Under the pieces are notes generated by a model. That model was given only the letters and a program-made list of their open reading frames with translations. It did not search any database and was not told the origin of the DNA. A DNA stretch of 29,367 nucleotides from a virus, in the IMG/VR virus record IMGVR_UViG_3300020312_000003, positions 1 through 29,367 of that record; one strand, written 5' to 3'. Positions 21,069 to 29,367 of this stretch are shown piece by piece. Position numbers and translations under genes: made by a program. Position 1 is the first letter of the stretch. The number at the start of each line of letters is the position of its first letter.

Positions 21069-21983
21069 ATGCCGTATTTAGGAAATCATCCAACAGCAAA
21101 CTTTTCATCAGTCACTAAAGATACGTTTGATGGTAATGCTTCTTCATACACTTTATCTAAACCAGCAACAACAAATGGTGTAGCCGTTTATGTTGAAAAC
21201 GTAAGACAGATACCAACAACAGCATATTCAGTTAGTGGTACAACATTAACTTTTACAGGAACTACCCCAGCAGGTACAAATAATGTGTATGTAATGCACC
21301 ACAATACACCAGTAAGCACAGCAACACATCCTTCTGCACAGGATTTAACTGCGGCAAATGCTACTCTTACTGGAGATGTAACAGTAACAGGTGCATCAAC
21401 ATTTAACGGAACTGTAGCTGGTACTGCAATGACCCTTTTAAATACAACTACAGTTTCTTCTGCTGTAGCAAGTGTAACTTTTAGTTCGTCTTTAATAACT
21501 GATGCATACATGGATTACAAAGTTACTGTTAGACATACAGCACCAGTAACAAATGGACAAGCTCTTACTGTTTTTCCATCAGATGATAATGGTTCAAATT
21601 ACGATATACTTATTGAACAAGCTATGGCATATCACGATTTAAAATCAACTGCTCAAGGTCAAGCTAATACAGTAGGTAATAGTTCAGCTAAAATTAATAT
21701 AGGTACTGGAACAGAAAATACAGCAAATAAAGGTCTTAATGCAGACATATATTTTATTGGGTTAAGAAATACTACTGGTATTAAAGCAATGTATTATAAT
21801 TGTATTGGAATACATGACCTTGATGGTGGTCATAACACTGGTAATGATTATTGGTGGGATGGTGCTGCAAAAATTATAGGGTCATCAAATACTGATAGAA
21901 CAGCAATAAATAATTTAAAGTTTGCATACGTTAGTGGCAATGTTGCACAAGGCACATTTAGTCTTTATGGGATAAAATCATAA
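21069..21983 (+). CDS. tail fibre protein, MPYLG-type N-terminus
   Basis: 304 residues. The N-terminus MPYLGNHPTANFSSVTKDTF with ASSYTLSKPATTNGVAVYVE and TTLTFTGTTPAGTNNVYV is a phage fibre anchor module shared in type with the MPYIG fibre at 22278. A short TLTGDVTVTGASTFNG spacer (about 99-114) leads to a globular beta C-terminus (about 125-304) likely to carry the binding site: ASVTFSSSLITDAYMDYKVT at the start and a terminal GNVAQGTFSLYGIKS. The stop overlaps the next gene's start. Confidence 0.78.
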   Translation: MPYLGNHPTANFSSVTKDTFDGNASSYTLSKPATTNGVAVYVENVRQIPTTAYSVSGTTLTFTGTTPAGTNNVYVMHHNTPVSTATHPSAQDLTAANATLTGDVTVTGASTFNGTVAGTAMTLLNTTTVSSAVASVTFSSSLITDAYMDYKVTVRHTAPVTNGQALTVFPSDDNGSNYDILIEQAMAYHDLKSTAQGQANTVGNSSAKINIGTGTENTANKGLNADIYFIGLRNTTGIKAMYYNCIGIHDLDGGHNTGNDYWWDGAAKIIGSSNTDRTAINNLKFAYVSGNVAQGTFSLYGIKS

Positions 21984-22267
21984 TGAAAAAAATAGTTGAT
22001 GGCATTGAAATTGAAATGACAGATGCAGAGATTGCATCAAAACAAGCAGAAGATAAAGCAAATTTAGAAGGCACATTAGTGCAAAGAATGGCTAAATTAA
22101 GAAACAAAAGAAATATCCTATTAACTGAAACAGATTGGATGGCTAACTCTGATGTTACTATGAGTAACGATTGGAAGACATACAGACAAGCATTACGAGA
22201 CATTACAAAAACAGAACCAGTTGATATGGCTCTAAGCAATATAACATTTCCAACGAAACCGAGTTAA
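21983..22267 (+). CDS. tail assembly chaperone-like protein
   Basis: 94 residues. VDGIEIEMTDAEIASKQAED at the N-terminus and MAKLRNKRNILLTETDWMAN (about 35-54) then DWKTYRQALRDITKTEPVD match the 'lR..RN.lL..tDW......l......yRqaLRdi' pattern of the phage tail-assembly-chaperone family (Phage_tail_APC-like). Such proteins are usually encoded right after a fibre gene and help fold or attach it. The TAATG-type overlap with the upstream fibre supports that pairing. Placing it between two MPY(L/I)G fibres suggests it serves one or both. Confidence 0.75.
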   Translation: MKKIVDGIEIEMTDAEIASKQAEDKANLEGTLVQRMAKLRNKRNILLTETDWMANSDVTMSNDWKTYRQALRDITKTEPVDMALSNITFPTKPS

Positions 22268-22277
22268 GGAATAACAT

Positions 22278-23762
22278 ATGCCATACATAGGAAGATCAAC
22301 AGACGGATTTGGAGTACGAAGTAGATTCGTATATCTCGCTTCAAGTGGTGACACATCCGTAAGTGGAGCAGATGCCAATGGTGCTACTCTAACATTTACA
22401 GATGGTGCATACGTTGACGTGTATCTCAATGGTGTTTTACTAAAACCAACAACAGACTATAACACAAGCACGGCAGGAACGATAGCAGGTCTATCAGCAC
22501 TCAACACAAATGATGAAGTGACTGTTATAGTCTATGATGTATTTACTGTTGCTGACATGGTAAGTGCTACAAGTGGTGGTACGTTTAGTGGTGCTGTAAG
22601 TTTACCAGATAATGTAAATTTAAATATTGGTACAGGTAGTGATTTGTCTGTGCATTGGGATGGAACAGATGGTCATATTACAGTTGATGGCACTTTAAAT
22701 ATAGATGGCAGCGGTGAAACATTAGCAAAATTTATTGATGATGGTGCTGTAGAACTTTATCATAATAATTCAAAAAAATCAGAAACTACAGCTAATGGTA
22801 TAGTAGTAGGTGGTGTAACAGCCGAAACACATAACTCAAGTATGAAAACAGTACAAGTTGGTGCAAGAGGATTTTTAACACCTTTTGATAGTGGTGCTGT
22901 TTATTTAAATAGTAATATTTTTTATAATACAAGTAGTCAATGGGAATATGCTACGGCAGGTGGAGGTAATGTATTATCATTAAATAATGGAAGTTTATAT
23001 TATTATCATGTCCAAAATGGAAGTGATGGTGGAACAGCATCATTAGTTGAAAGATTTGTAATTGCTAATAACAACAATAATAATGATAATTACATTTATT
23101 ATAAATCAAATAGAAACTCAGTAGCACATTACTTTCAAAATGAACATGATACATACCCTTACGGATGTTACATAGAATTTCCAAATGCATCTCCAGATAA
23201 TAATAGCCAATATTTTTTAACTTGCCATGACAGCACTATTGCAAGACTAAGAATATATGCAGATGGTGATGTTGTAAACCATGATAATTCTTATGGTTCA
23301 ACTTCTGATGAAAGGCTAAAACAAGATATTGTTGATGCTAGTTCTCAGTGGGATGATATTAAAAACATAAAAATTAGAAATTTTAAAAAGAAAGATGATG
23401 TTGAAAAATATGGTGATAAAGCATGGTCGCAGATAGGTGTTATTGCACAAGAATTAGAAACAATTAGTCCAAAATTAATTAGAGAAACAGAACCAGATGA
23501 AAATGATGTAGCAATTAATTCTGAGTTTGGAACAGTAGTAGATGATACAGACAAACCTATTGAGTACAAAGAAACAGATACTATACCAGATGGTAAAAAA
23601 GTTGGCGATATTAAAGGGTATGAGAAAAAAGTTGAAGTAAAGTCAAATGTAAAAGCTGTTATGTATTCTGTGCTTTACATGAAAGCTGTCAAAGCCTTAC
23701 AAGAAGCAATGACACGAATAGAAACATTAGAAGCTAAAGTAAAAGCATTGGAGGAAGCGTAG
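22278..23762 (+). CDS. tail fibre/spike with C-terminal S74 intramolecular chaperone
   Basis: 494 residues. N-terminal anchor MPYIGRSTDGFGVRSRFVYL, LNGVLLKPTTDYNTSTAG, a linker with DLSVHWDGTDGHITVDGTLN (about 123-142), and a central beta domain. The C-terminus from about 340 is a peptidase S74 chaperone: Ser343-Asp-Glu-Arg-Leu-Lys348 has the Ser-to-Lys spacing of five known for endosialidase-type chaperones, followed by IGVIAQELE and a final coiled coil MTRIETLEAKVKALEEA. The domain trimerises the fibre and then cuts itself off at the Ser, so the mature fibre would end near residue 342. All key residues are present. Confidence 0.85.
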   Translation: MPYIGRSTDGFGVRSRFVYLASSGDTSVSGADANGATLTFTDGAYVDVYLNGVLLKPTTDYNTSTAGTIAGLSALNTNDEVTVIVYDVFTVADMVSATSGGTFSGAVSLPDNVNLNIGTGSDLSVHWDGTDGHITVDGTLNIDGSGETLAKFIDDGAVELYHNNSKKSETTANGIVVGGVTAETHNSSMKTVQVGARGFLTPFDSGAVYLNSNIFYNTSSQWEYATAGGGNVLSLNNGSLYYYHVQNGSDGGTASLVERFVIANNNNNNDNYIYYKSNRNSVAHYFQNEHDTYPYGCYIEFPNASPDNNSQYFLTCHDSTIARLRIYADGDVVNHDNSYGSTSDERLKQDIVDASSQWDDIKNIKIRNFKKKDDVEKYGDKAWSQIGVIAQELETISPKLIRETEPDENDVAINSEFGTVVDDTDKPIEYKETDTIPDGKKVGDIKGYEKKVEVKSNVKAVMYSVLYMKAVKALQEAMTRIETLEAKVKALEEA

Positions 23763-24881
23763 ATGAGCCGAGCAAGAACATTCGCAGATTTAGCCACAGC
23801 ATCTGAGGGTACAAGTTTAGCTAATCGTAATATGATTGGTAATGGTGCATTTAATATAGACCAAAGAAACACAACATTTACTAAAACTGGAAGTGGTGGT
23901 GGTAAAGTAATAGAAAGATGGCGAGAAGGACAATCTAATGTTGGTCAACTATCTGTAGAAGTTGCAAGAGCAACAGATTCTCCTGATACTTTTCCCGGTA
24001 GTTATTCTTTAAAACTTCAAGTTAAAACTCCTGAAAGTTCGCTTGCGGCAAATGAAGATATGACTCTTCTTACAAAAATAGAAGGTAAAGACTGTCAAAG
24101 ACTTCTTTATGGAACATCAGGTGCAAAAACTGCTACATTATCTTTTTGGGTTAAATCAAGTATAGCAGGAACTTTTGCAGTAGGAATTTATCAAGAAGAT
24201 GGAAATGATAATATATCAAAACCTTACACTATTAATTCTGCTGACACTTGGGAACACAAAACTATTACATATCCCGGAAATACGATGGCGGCTATAAATG
24301 ACGATAATACAACAGGATTACAAATACAATGGTACATTTCTATTGGCAGTAATTCAACTGGTGGCTCTAATGGTGATGTTTGGCATGAATATACTGCTAA
24401 TAAGTTTGCATTTGGTCATGTAACAAATACACATATAACAACAGATGAAAGCACATTTCAACTTACTGGAGTGCAGTTTGAATTAGGTGATGTTGCAACA
24501 CCTTTTGAGTTGTTACCAATAGCAGAAGATTTAGCCAGATGTCAAAGGTATTTTTACAAATTTTTATCAACTGATATTTATGGTCCGTTAGGAGCAACTG
24601 GTATGCAGATTAATACTAACTCTACAAGTGGTACTATGTATCAAGGGATGCATCCTGTAACGATGAGAGCAGCACCAACAATGGCTTACGGAGGAACTTG
24701 GACTGCTGAAGTGGCTGAAGGAAGTGCAGCTTTTGCGTTAACAGGAAGTGTAAGAACAAGCACTTTATTTTGGCAATCACAAGAACCTATACCTACAAGT
24801 GGTGCTAATAGTGGTGATGCAGCTATGGTTTATTCTAACAATGATAACGATGCTTTTTTTTCAGGCGATGCAGAATTATAG
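23763..24881 (+). CDS. tail fibre/appendage with carbohydrate-binding-like domain
   Basis: 372 residues. A short N-terminal MSRARTFADLATASEGTSLA then NRNMIGNGAFNIDQRNTTFT and a domain with YSLKLQVKTPESSL, TATLSFWVKSSIAGTFAVGI, TWEHKTITYPGN and FQLTGVQFELGDVATPFELL, then ARCQRYFYKF. This order ('NliiNGdf.i.qR......YsLki..........l.fwvks...G.y.v.......tfq.t.vqlE.G..aTpfe...........CqRYyy') is a widespread phage fibre module resembling a carbohydrate-binding jelly roll, followed by a distal beta domain. It likely contacts host surface glycans. AGGA/GGAGG precedes the ATG. Confidence 0.8.
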   Translation: MSRARTFADLATASEGTSLANRNMIGNGAFNIDQRNTTFTKTGSGGGKVIERWREGQSNVGQLSVEVARATDSPDTFPGSYSLKLQVKTPESSLAANEDMTLLTKIEGKDCQRLLYGTSGAKTATLSFWVKSSIAGTFAVGIYQEDGNDNISKPYTINSADTWEHKTITYPGNTMAAINDDNTTGLQIQWYISIGSNSTGGSNGDVWHEYTANKFAFGHVTNTHITTDESTFQLTGVQFELGDVATPFELLPIAEDLARCQRYFYKFLSTDIYGPLGATGMQINTNSTSGTMYQGMHPVTMRAAPTMAYGGTWTAEVAEGSAAFALTGSVRTSTLFWQSQEPIPTSGANSGDAAMVYSNNDNDAFFSGDAEL

Positions 24882-24889
24882 GATATTTT

Positions 24890-25075
24890 ATGGATATTAA
24901 ATCAGCAAAATATATAAAGGACTCATTAGCTAATGATGGTAGTTATAGTAACATAAGATTAGTTCTTAATGATGGAGTGGTTGTGGCTGTTCCTATAAAT
25001 ACAGAAAACTTAGACTATGTTGAATTAATGAAACAAGTGGATGCAGGTGAACTGACTATAGAGGATGCAGACTGA
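24890..25075 (+). CDS. small acidic fibre-associated protein
   Basis: 61 residues, MDIKSAKYIKDSLANDGSYS then NIRLVLNDGVVVAVPI and DYVELMKQVDAGELTIEDAD. The pattern 'I..v.dG....VPi...N..Y.el..wv..Gn.i..a' is common in short phage proteins encoded beside tail fibres, and I take it as a fibre-associated or assembly protein on that basis. AGGA stands before ATG; the TGATGG overlap couples it to the following fibre gene. Confidence 0.7.
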   Translation: MDIKSAKYIKDSLANDGSYSNIRLVLNDGVVVAVPINTENLDYVELMKQVDAGELTIEDAD

Positions 25076-25629
25076 TGGCAATAACAACTTTAGGTGCAAA
25101 TGCAATAGGAACATTAAGTGGTACAAATTTGCCAACTGGTGCAGTATTGCAAACACTACAAGCAAATAAAACAGACAAACAGTTAATAGAGAGTACATCA
25201 TTTGTTGATATTTTAACACAACAAATTACACCATCAGCAACTTCAAGTGGCATCCTTGTAATGGCTTATGTTACAGCAAGTGGTTATGGACACTATGACA
25301 TAAGAGTAACTAGAAATGATGATAACATAGAAAACGCAGGTGGAACTGGTGTAGGTATGGGTGATCAAGTGGGTTCAAATAGAATAAGAAGTGCTGCTCA
25401 CTTTTACGGTGTCACTAATTATCTTACTACTTATGATTCAGCCGCACCATGTGTTGTTTTATTAGATTATCCAAATACAACATCAGCTATAACTTATAAA
25501 ATAAAAGGAGCAACTCCTAATAGTGCAACTTCTTATGATATGAATGTAAATCATCAATATTCAGATGGAGATAGTGCTTGGGCTGCAACTACTATAACTA
25601 CTCTTACAGTTCAGGAGATAAGAGGATGA
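25075..25629 (+). CDS. short tail fibre/receptor-binding protein
   Basis: 184 residues. MAITTLGANAIGTLSGTNLP at the N-terminus with LPTGAVLQTLQANKTDKQLI is a known phage fibre anchor pattern ('lp.GsVLQv......d......t.fvdi....itP...'), followed by SGILVMAYVTASGYGHYDIR and a beta-rich tip (about 85-184) ending TTLTVQEIRG. Compact, probably a distal tip or alternative adhesin. It overlaps both neighbouring genes. Confidence 0.75.
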   Translation: MAITTLGANAIGTLSGTNLPTGAVLQTLQANKTDKQLIESTSFVDILTQQITPSATSSGILVMAYVTASGYGHYDIRVTRNDDNIENAGGTGVGMGDQVGSNRIRSAAHFYGVTNYLTTYDSAAPCVVLLDYPNTTSAITYKIKGATPNSATSYDMNVNHQYSDGDSAWAATTITTLTVQEIRG

Positions 25630-25853
25630 TACCAGAAGGAACAGTAAAAAATAAATTTTCACTAGCCTTAAAAAATTTAAAAGTTAGTGGTTGGACAGTT
25701 CTTGGTGATAACCCAACTAATGAAACAGAATTTTTAGCTAGATTTCATAAAGTTGTAAGTGTAGATGCTAACAACAATGCTATTACAAGTAATGACCCAA
25801 GCAAGTTCGGTGTAACATGGTCACAGATAAAAACAGAGATGGATAAACTTTAA
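25626..25853 (+). CDS. small hypothetical protein
   Basis: 75 residues from ATG 25626, which has AGGAG about nine bases upstream and an ATGA overlap; a longer in-frame extension to 25578 lies inside the previous gene and is not needed. MIPEGTVKNKFSLALKNLKV is followed by TNETEFLARFHKVVSVDANN and GVTWSQIKTEMDKL. Soluble, helical ends; I have no family for it. By place it belongs to the fibre cassette. Confidence 0.65.
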   Translation: MIPEGTVKNKFSLALKNLKVSGWTVLGDNPTNETEFLARFHKVVSVDANNNAITSNDPSKFGVTWSQIKTEMDKL

Positions 25854-26363
25854 ATGTTTTCCGTATTTCCACTATCGACTAAATCTTTATCAGGAACATT
25901 TGCAACAACCATTTCAGCAAGTGTTTCAGCAGATGCAACAGCAACAGGATCAGCATCTGTAACAGCAAGAGTCGGTGCTAGTATAAGTGGAGATGCAACG
26001 TGTACAGGTAGTGCTACAGTATTTACTGGATCATCTGCAATCATCACAACACTTACTGGTGATGCAACAGCAACTGCAACGGTTACACGTTCTAGACCAA
26101 CAAGTGCAAGTATATCTGCAGATGCAACTGTTAATTCAATAACGGCAACTAGAAGTAGACCAGCAACTGCATCAATTGCAGGAGATGCAACAGCAACAGG
26201 ATCGGCAGCTAAAATATTCTTTTTTGATCCTGCATTGTTTTCAAAAAATAGAGTAGCTAAAGTACCATTTGAAGAAACACGAATAGCGAGAGTGGAGTTT
26301 CAAATTTTACGACAGGCTAGTGTTCCACAAGATGAATTTAGAAATGTAAAGGTAGCAGCATAA
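25854..26363 (+). CDS. Ala/Ser/Thr repeat protein with beta tail
   Basis: 169 residues. Five repeats of a unit with the core (A/G)-D-A-T occur with Asp at residues 27, 47, 70, 90 and 111, a period of 20-23 residues, each introduced by a stretch such as ASISGDATCTGSA or ASISADATVNSITATRSRP. The last 50 residues differ: IFFFDPALFSKNRVAKVPFE and then RIARVEFQILRQASVPQDEF. It could be a short fibre shaft or collar protein ending in a docking domain. No membrane segment; starts immediately after the preceding stop. Confidence 0.7.
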   Translation: MFSVFPLSTKSLSGTFATTISASVSADATATGSASVTARVGASISGDATCTGSATVFTGSSAIITTLTGDATATATVTRSRPTSASISADATVNSITATRSRPATASIAGDATATGSAAKIFFFDPALFSKNRVAKVPFEETRIARVEFQILRQASVPQDEFRNVKVAA

Positions 26364-26743
26364 TGGCATTACAATGGCCCAATAAAGATCCTGACGAAAG
26401 ATTAGATTTTACAATTGATTGGTCACGATTCTTAGATAATTTTGGTAATCCAGTAACAATAGCGAGTGTTCAATGGAAGATGATTTCAGGAACAACGGAG
26501 AGCAGTGCATTAAGTGCTGGTAATACGTTTGATGAAACAGGAGCAGTTGTTGCAACAGCATTAGGTATAACTGTTGAAAATATTGTAAACACTACTACAA
26601 CAGCAACACTTGTGCTTAGTGGTGGAGTTGCTAATAAAGAATACAGATTTGTATGTGAAATTACTACAACAAGTTCTTCACAAACAAATGCAGCTATTGT
26701 TACAAAAAGGGTTGTACATCTTAGTGTTAAGGAAAGAGTATAA
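26363..26743 (+). CDS. Ig-like phage structural protein
   Basis: 126 residues. WPNKDPDERLDFTIDWSRFL (about 5-24) then TIASVQWKMISGTT, TTTTATLVLSGGVANKEYRF and a final TKRVVHLSVKERV. The order 'w..KdPde.ldy.iDWs..L...d.I.s..W..........t.....tt...lsGG..g..y...n.itts.g......i.l.v' is a common phage virion protein with an Ig-like beta fold, usually found near the adaptor or fibres. The exact place in the particle is unknown. TAATGG overlaps join it to both neighbours. Confidence 0.75.
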   Translation: MALQWPNKDPDERLDFTIDWSRFLDNFGNPVTIASVQWKMISGTTESSALSAGNTFDETGAVVATALGITVENIVNTTTTATLVLSGGVANKEYRFVCEITTTSSSQTNAAIVTKRVVHLSVKERV

Positions 26744-27423
26744 TGGCATATAATTTTTTAGATATGGTAAACGTTGTGTGTAAGCGTTTAAATGAAGAAG
26801 AACTTACATCCAGCAATTTTGCTTCGGCTACAGGATTTTACTCTCAAATAAAAGATTCTGTTAATGCAGCTATAAGAGATATAGGCTTCTATCACGATTA
26901 CTGGCCCTATAATCATACTGAAATTTCACAAATATTAATAGCAGGTCGTTCACGTTATGTGTTTCCAGCAGAAGCAAAATTTGTAGATTTTAAAAGTTTT
27001 AGGATACGTAGAGATACATCATTAAATGTTGGTGAAGCAAAAAAATTAGAACATATAACTTACGATGAATACTTAGATAAGCACATAGATCAAGAAGACG
27101 AAACAGATACAACTAAAGGTGGTGTACCAGAAAAAGTTTTTAGAGGTCAAAATGAAGAATTTGGTATTGTTCCAATGCCAGATAAAGCATACAAAGTTAC
27201 TTTTGAATATTTTAAATACACTGAAGATCTAGAATTACACAATGATGTTTCTAGAGTGCCAGAGAGATTTAAATATGTAATTATAGATGGAGCTATGTAT
27301 CATACCTATATGTTTAGAGATAACATAGAGTCAGCACAAATATCATTTAAAAAATTTAAAGATGGTATGGATTACATGAGAAAAGTATTAATTAATGAAA
27401 ATATTTATGTAAGGGCTGTGTAA
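26743..27423 (+). CDS. head-to-tail adaptor (SU10/P22 gp4/T7 gp11-like)
   Basis: 226 residues, mostly helical at the N-terminus (FLDMVNVVCKRLNEEEL, SQIKDSVNAAIRDIGFYHDY) then a beta domain with RSRYVFPAEAKFVDFKSFRI, VFRGQNEEFGIVPMPDKAYK and a C-terminal helix pair (ERFKYVIIDGAMYHTYMFRD). The layout fits the adaptor below the portal in short-tailed phages (tail tubular protein A/SU10 adaptor type). It is directly followed by the nozzle gene, the normal pairing. Confidence 0.75.
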   Translation: MAYNFLDMVNVVCKRLNEEELTSSNFASATGFYSQIKDSVNAAIRDIGFYHDYWPYNHTEISQILIAGRSRYVFPAEAKFVDFKSFRIRRDTSLNVGEAKKLEHITYDEYLDKHIDQEDETDTTKGGVPEKVFRGQNEEFGIVPMPDKAYKVTFEYFKYTEDLELHNDVSRVPERFKYVIIDGAMYHTYMFRDNIESAQISFKKFKDGMDYMRKVLINENIYVRAV

Positions 27424-28985
27424 TGCCTGATAGGTTGCAAACGTATCCATTAGAATTTAAAGGTGGTTTAATTACAAACTTATCTCCTTTACAGCATGGG
27501 GCAACAGCACCGGGATCGGCACGAGTTTTAACAAACTTTGAACCATCTATTGAAGGTGGTTACAGACGCATTAAAGGTTTTGAAAAATTTAATACTAATG
27601 CAGTAACAGGCACAGGAAATCTTTTAGGGGTCGTGCAATTTAGAGGACAAGTTGTTACTGCAAGAGGACAATCATCTGGTAATCCTCATTTGTATCTTGT
27701 TCCTTCAGGGAGTGGATCACATGTTGATTTATCTACGTCAATAGAATTAGGACCAAACGCAACAAAAGTTAGATTTTTAAATTATAATTTTGATGGCAAT
27801 GAGTACCTAGCTATTGTTGATGGAATAGGGTATCCTTTACTATTAAAAGGTACAACAGCAGGAAATTTATCAAAACTAACATCTAGCAACGGAACAACTG
27901 ACATTGATGGTGCGTCACATGTTGCTGTATTTAAAAACCATTTAATAATTGGAAATGACGATAAACTTGTATTTTCTGCACCTTATGAAGATGACGATTT
28001 TGATCCTACTAACGGTGCAGGAACAATTCGTGTTGGTGGAGATATAACTTCTCTTATAGCTTTTCGTGATCAACTTGTTATATTTTGTGAAAATAAAATA
28101 TTTAGACTTGTTGGATCAAGTGCGGCTGATTTTCAATTAAGTCCTATCGCTAGTGACATTGGTTGTGTAGAGGGGGATACCGTACAAGAAGTAGGTGGTG
28201 ATATTGTTTTTTTATCAAAAGATGGTATTAGAACTATATCAGGTACAGAAAAAGTTGGTGATTTTAATTTATTATCTATTTCAAAAGTTATACAGGATCG
28301 TGTAAAAGATTTTGTATCAACACACTCAGATTTTTCTAGCGTCACTATAGGATCAAAAACACAATACAGAATATTTGGATTTTCTACTAGTATTACAACA
28401 AGTTCATCAAAAGGGTTTATAGGAACACAAGTATTAGGAGAAGGGGGTGTGCAGTTCAATTGGGCTGAAACTAATGGAATACGAGCAAAAGTTGCACATT
28501 CTAGTTTACGTCAAGGTATAGAGCTTGTTGTTTTTGGAGAAACAGATGGGTTTGTTTATAAAATGGAATCAGGAAATAGTTTTGGAGGAGAAAACATTGT
28601 TGCAAATTTTTCAACTCCTTATTTTCCTATTACAGATCCACGCTTGCGTAAAACAATATATAAGGCTATAATATATACAGACCCTCAAGGATCACTAGAT
28701 GTTGATTTTTCTTTAAAATTTGATTTGTCTGAAACAGGAGTTATTGAGCCTAACGTAATAAACATAGAAAACACAGCAGGAACAACAGGAGTATTTTTGT
28801 ACGGTAATTCAGACAGTCTATACGGAACTGCTTTATACAGTGGGGGTACATTGAAATCTGTGTTTACAAAACAAACAAAAGGATCAGGTTACATTGTGTC
28901 ATTACAATTTGTAGAAGATTCAACAAATCCACCATATTCATTTGATGCTGTATCATTAGAGTATGGTCAATATGGGAGAAGATAA
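27423..28985 (+). CDS. tail nozzle/tail tubular protein B-like
   Basis: 520 residues, beta-propeller-like repeats: GGLITNLSPLQHGATAPGSA near the N-terminus with RVLTNFEPSIEGGYRRIKGF (about 34-53), HVAVFKNHLIIGNDDKLVFS, SLIAFRDQLVIFCENKIFRL and DIVFLSKDGIRTISGTEKVG. The 'l.nf.p...GGy.rR.G...f' start and the repeated 'l..fr.rL....' strands are typical of podovirus tail nozzles (T7 gp12/P22 gp10-like functional group). It forms the distal tail tube and fibre platform. Coupled to the adaptor by a TAATG overlap. Confidence 0.8.
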   Translation: MPDRLQTYPLEFKGGLITNLSPLQHGATAPGSARVLTNFEPSIEGGYRRIKGFEKFNTNAVTGTGNLLGVVQFRGQVVTARGQSSGNPHLYLVPSGSGSHVDLSTSIELGPNATKVRFLNYNFDGNEYLAIVDGIGYPLLLKGTTAGNLSKLTSSNGTTDIDGASHVAVFKNHLIIGNDDKLVFSAPYEDDDFDPTNGAGTIRVGGDITSLIAFRDQLVIFCENKIFRLVGSSAADFQLSPIASDIGCVEGDTVQEVGGDIVFLSKDGIRTISGTEKVGDFNLLSISKVIQDRVKDFVSTHSDFSSVTIGSKTQYRIFGFSTSITTSSSKGFIGTQVLGEGGVQFNWAETNGIRAKVAHSSLRQGIELVVFGETDGFVYKMESGNSFGGENIVANFSTPYFPITDPRLRKTIYKAIIYTDPQGSLDVDFSLKFDLSETGVIEPNVINIENTAGTTGVFLYGNSDSLYGTALYSGGTLKSVFTKQTKGSGYIVSLQFVEDSTNPPYSFDAVSLEYGQYGRR

Positions 28986-29367
28986 TGGGTACAGCTTATG
29001 CGGCTAGACTAAAACTTAATGACATAGCAACTGGTAATGTTATAGATGCTGATGATTTTAACGCTGAATTTAATGCTATATTAAATGCTTTTGCTGTAAG
29101 TGGACACACACATAATGGCGATGCAGGTGAAGGTGGAGCTATTGAAAAGATAGGACCTAGCCACCAATACTTAACAGACGGTGATTCATTTTATCCATCA
29201 GCAACTAGTTTAGATTTAGGTAAAACAGGCAACCAGTGGGATAATATTTATATTGATGGTAAGGCATATATAGATGGGCTAGGTGAAGACATACTGGTTG
29301 ATACTGCATTTAAAATACAGTTTAGAGATTCTGATATATACATAAATTCTGGTGCTGATGGTGAGTT
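28985..29367 (+). CDS. tail fibre protein, N-terminal part (cut by window end)
   Basis: An open frame from ATG 28985 (TAATG overlap with the nozzle gene) through the last base, at least 127 residues. It begins MGTAYAARLKLNDIATGNVI, has INAILNAF-like ILNAFAVSGHTHNGD (a 'n..f.a....HsHdG...qG..i' fibre anchor motif), and then LDLGKTGNQWDNIYIDGKAY, a repeat type also seen at about residue 280-300 of the 18489 fibre (LGTTSVRWKDAYVD). It is probably the main fibre joined to the nozzle; the receptor-binding end is outside the window. Confidence 0.8.
   Translation, partial: MGTAYAARLKLNDIATGNVIDADDFNAEFNAILNAFAVSGHTHNGDAGEGGAIEKIGPSHQYLTDGDSFYPSATSLDLGKTGNQWDNIYIDGKAYIDGLGEDILVDTAFKIQFRDSDIYINSGADGE

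Overview
The window is a block of a tailed-phage genome of podovirus-like plan. It is AT-rich, and every gene I can support lies on the + strand, mostly with start/stop overlaps or very short gaps. The phage type is inferred from the order TerS, TerL, portal, scaffold, major capsid protein, lysis genes, fibres, SU10/P22-type adaptor and nozzle, with no tail sheath, tail tube or tape-measure gene. The AT bias, the GNVTGN-type fibre modules and the small basic proteins recall uncultured marine phages of Alphaproteobacteria such as SAR11/SAR116. That host guess is from memory and not proven by the sequence.

Layout. (1) 1-2973: early/accessory module of small unknown genes around a DUF932-type protein. 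Most are preceded by a GAAAGG-type ribosome binding site. The module contains an intergenic element that can fold as an H-type pseudoknot (346-426) and two intrinsic terminators. (2) 3029-3483: a gene-free stretch rich in inverted repeats, followed by a strong sigma70-like promoter that overlaps the start of terS. (3) 3484-11798: packaging and portal block: TerS, TerL, a 653-residue protein containing an apparent tyrosine-recombinase catalytic domain, a small gene, the portal, a gene overprinted on the portal 3' end, and a virion protein ending in a SleB-like peptidoglycan hydrolase. (4) 11799-14298: scaffold, major capsid protein, a probable capsid accessory protein, terminator. (5) 14302-15692: tiny overlapping genes for very basic proteins and small exported two-cysteine proteins. 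(6) 15693-17765: lysis block (two membrane proteins, a T4-lysozyme-type endolysin, further membrane or exported proteins). (7) 17737-26743: a long cassette of fibre and appendage genes, including one with an S74 self-cleaving chaperone domain and one tail-assembly-chaperone-like gene. (8) 26743-29367: tail adaptor, tail nozzle and the start of another fibre gene cut by the window edge.

Together the genes cover packaging (TerS/TerL/portal), shell building (scaffold/MCP), cell-wall entry and exit (two different muralytic enzymes plus holin candidates) and receptor binding. No polymerase, primase, helicase or conventional stand-alone integrase is visible. The most unusual items are the recombinase-like domain embedded in a virion-locus protein, the pseudoknot leader, the overprinted gene under the portal C-terminus, the structured region before terS, and the cluster of overlapping basic microgenes.
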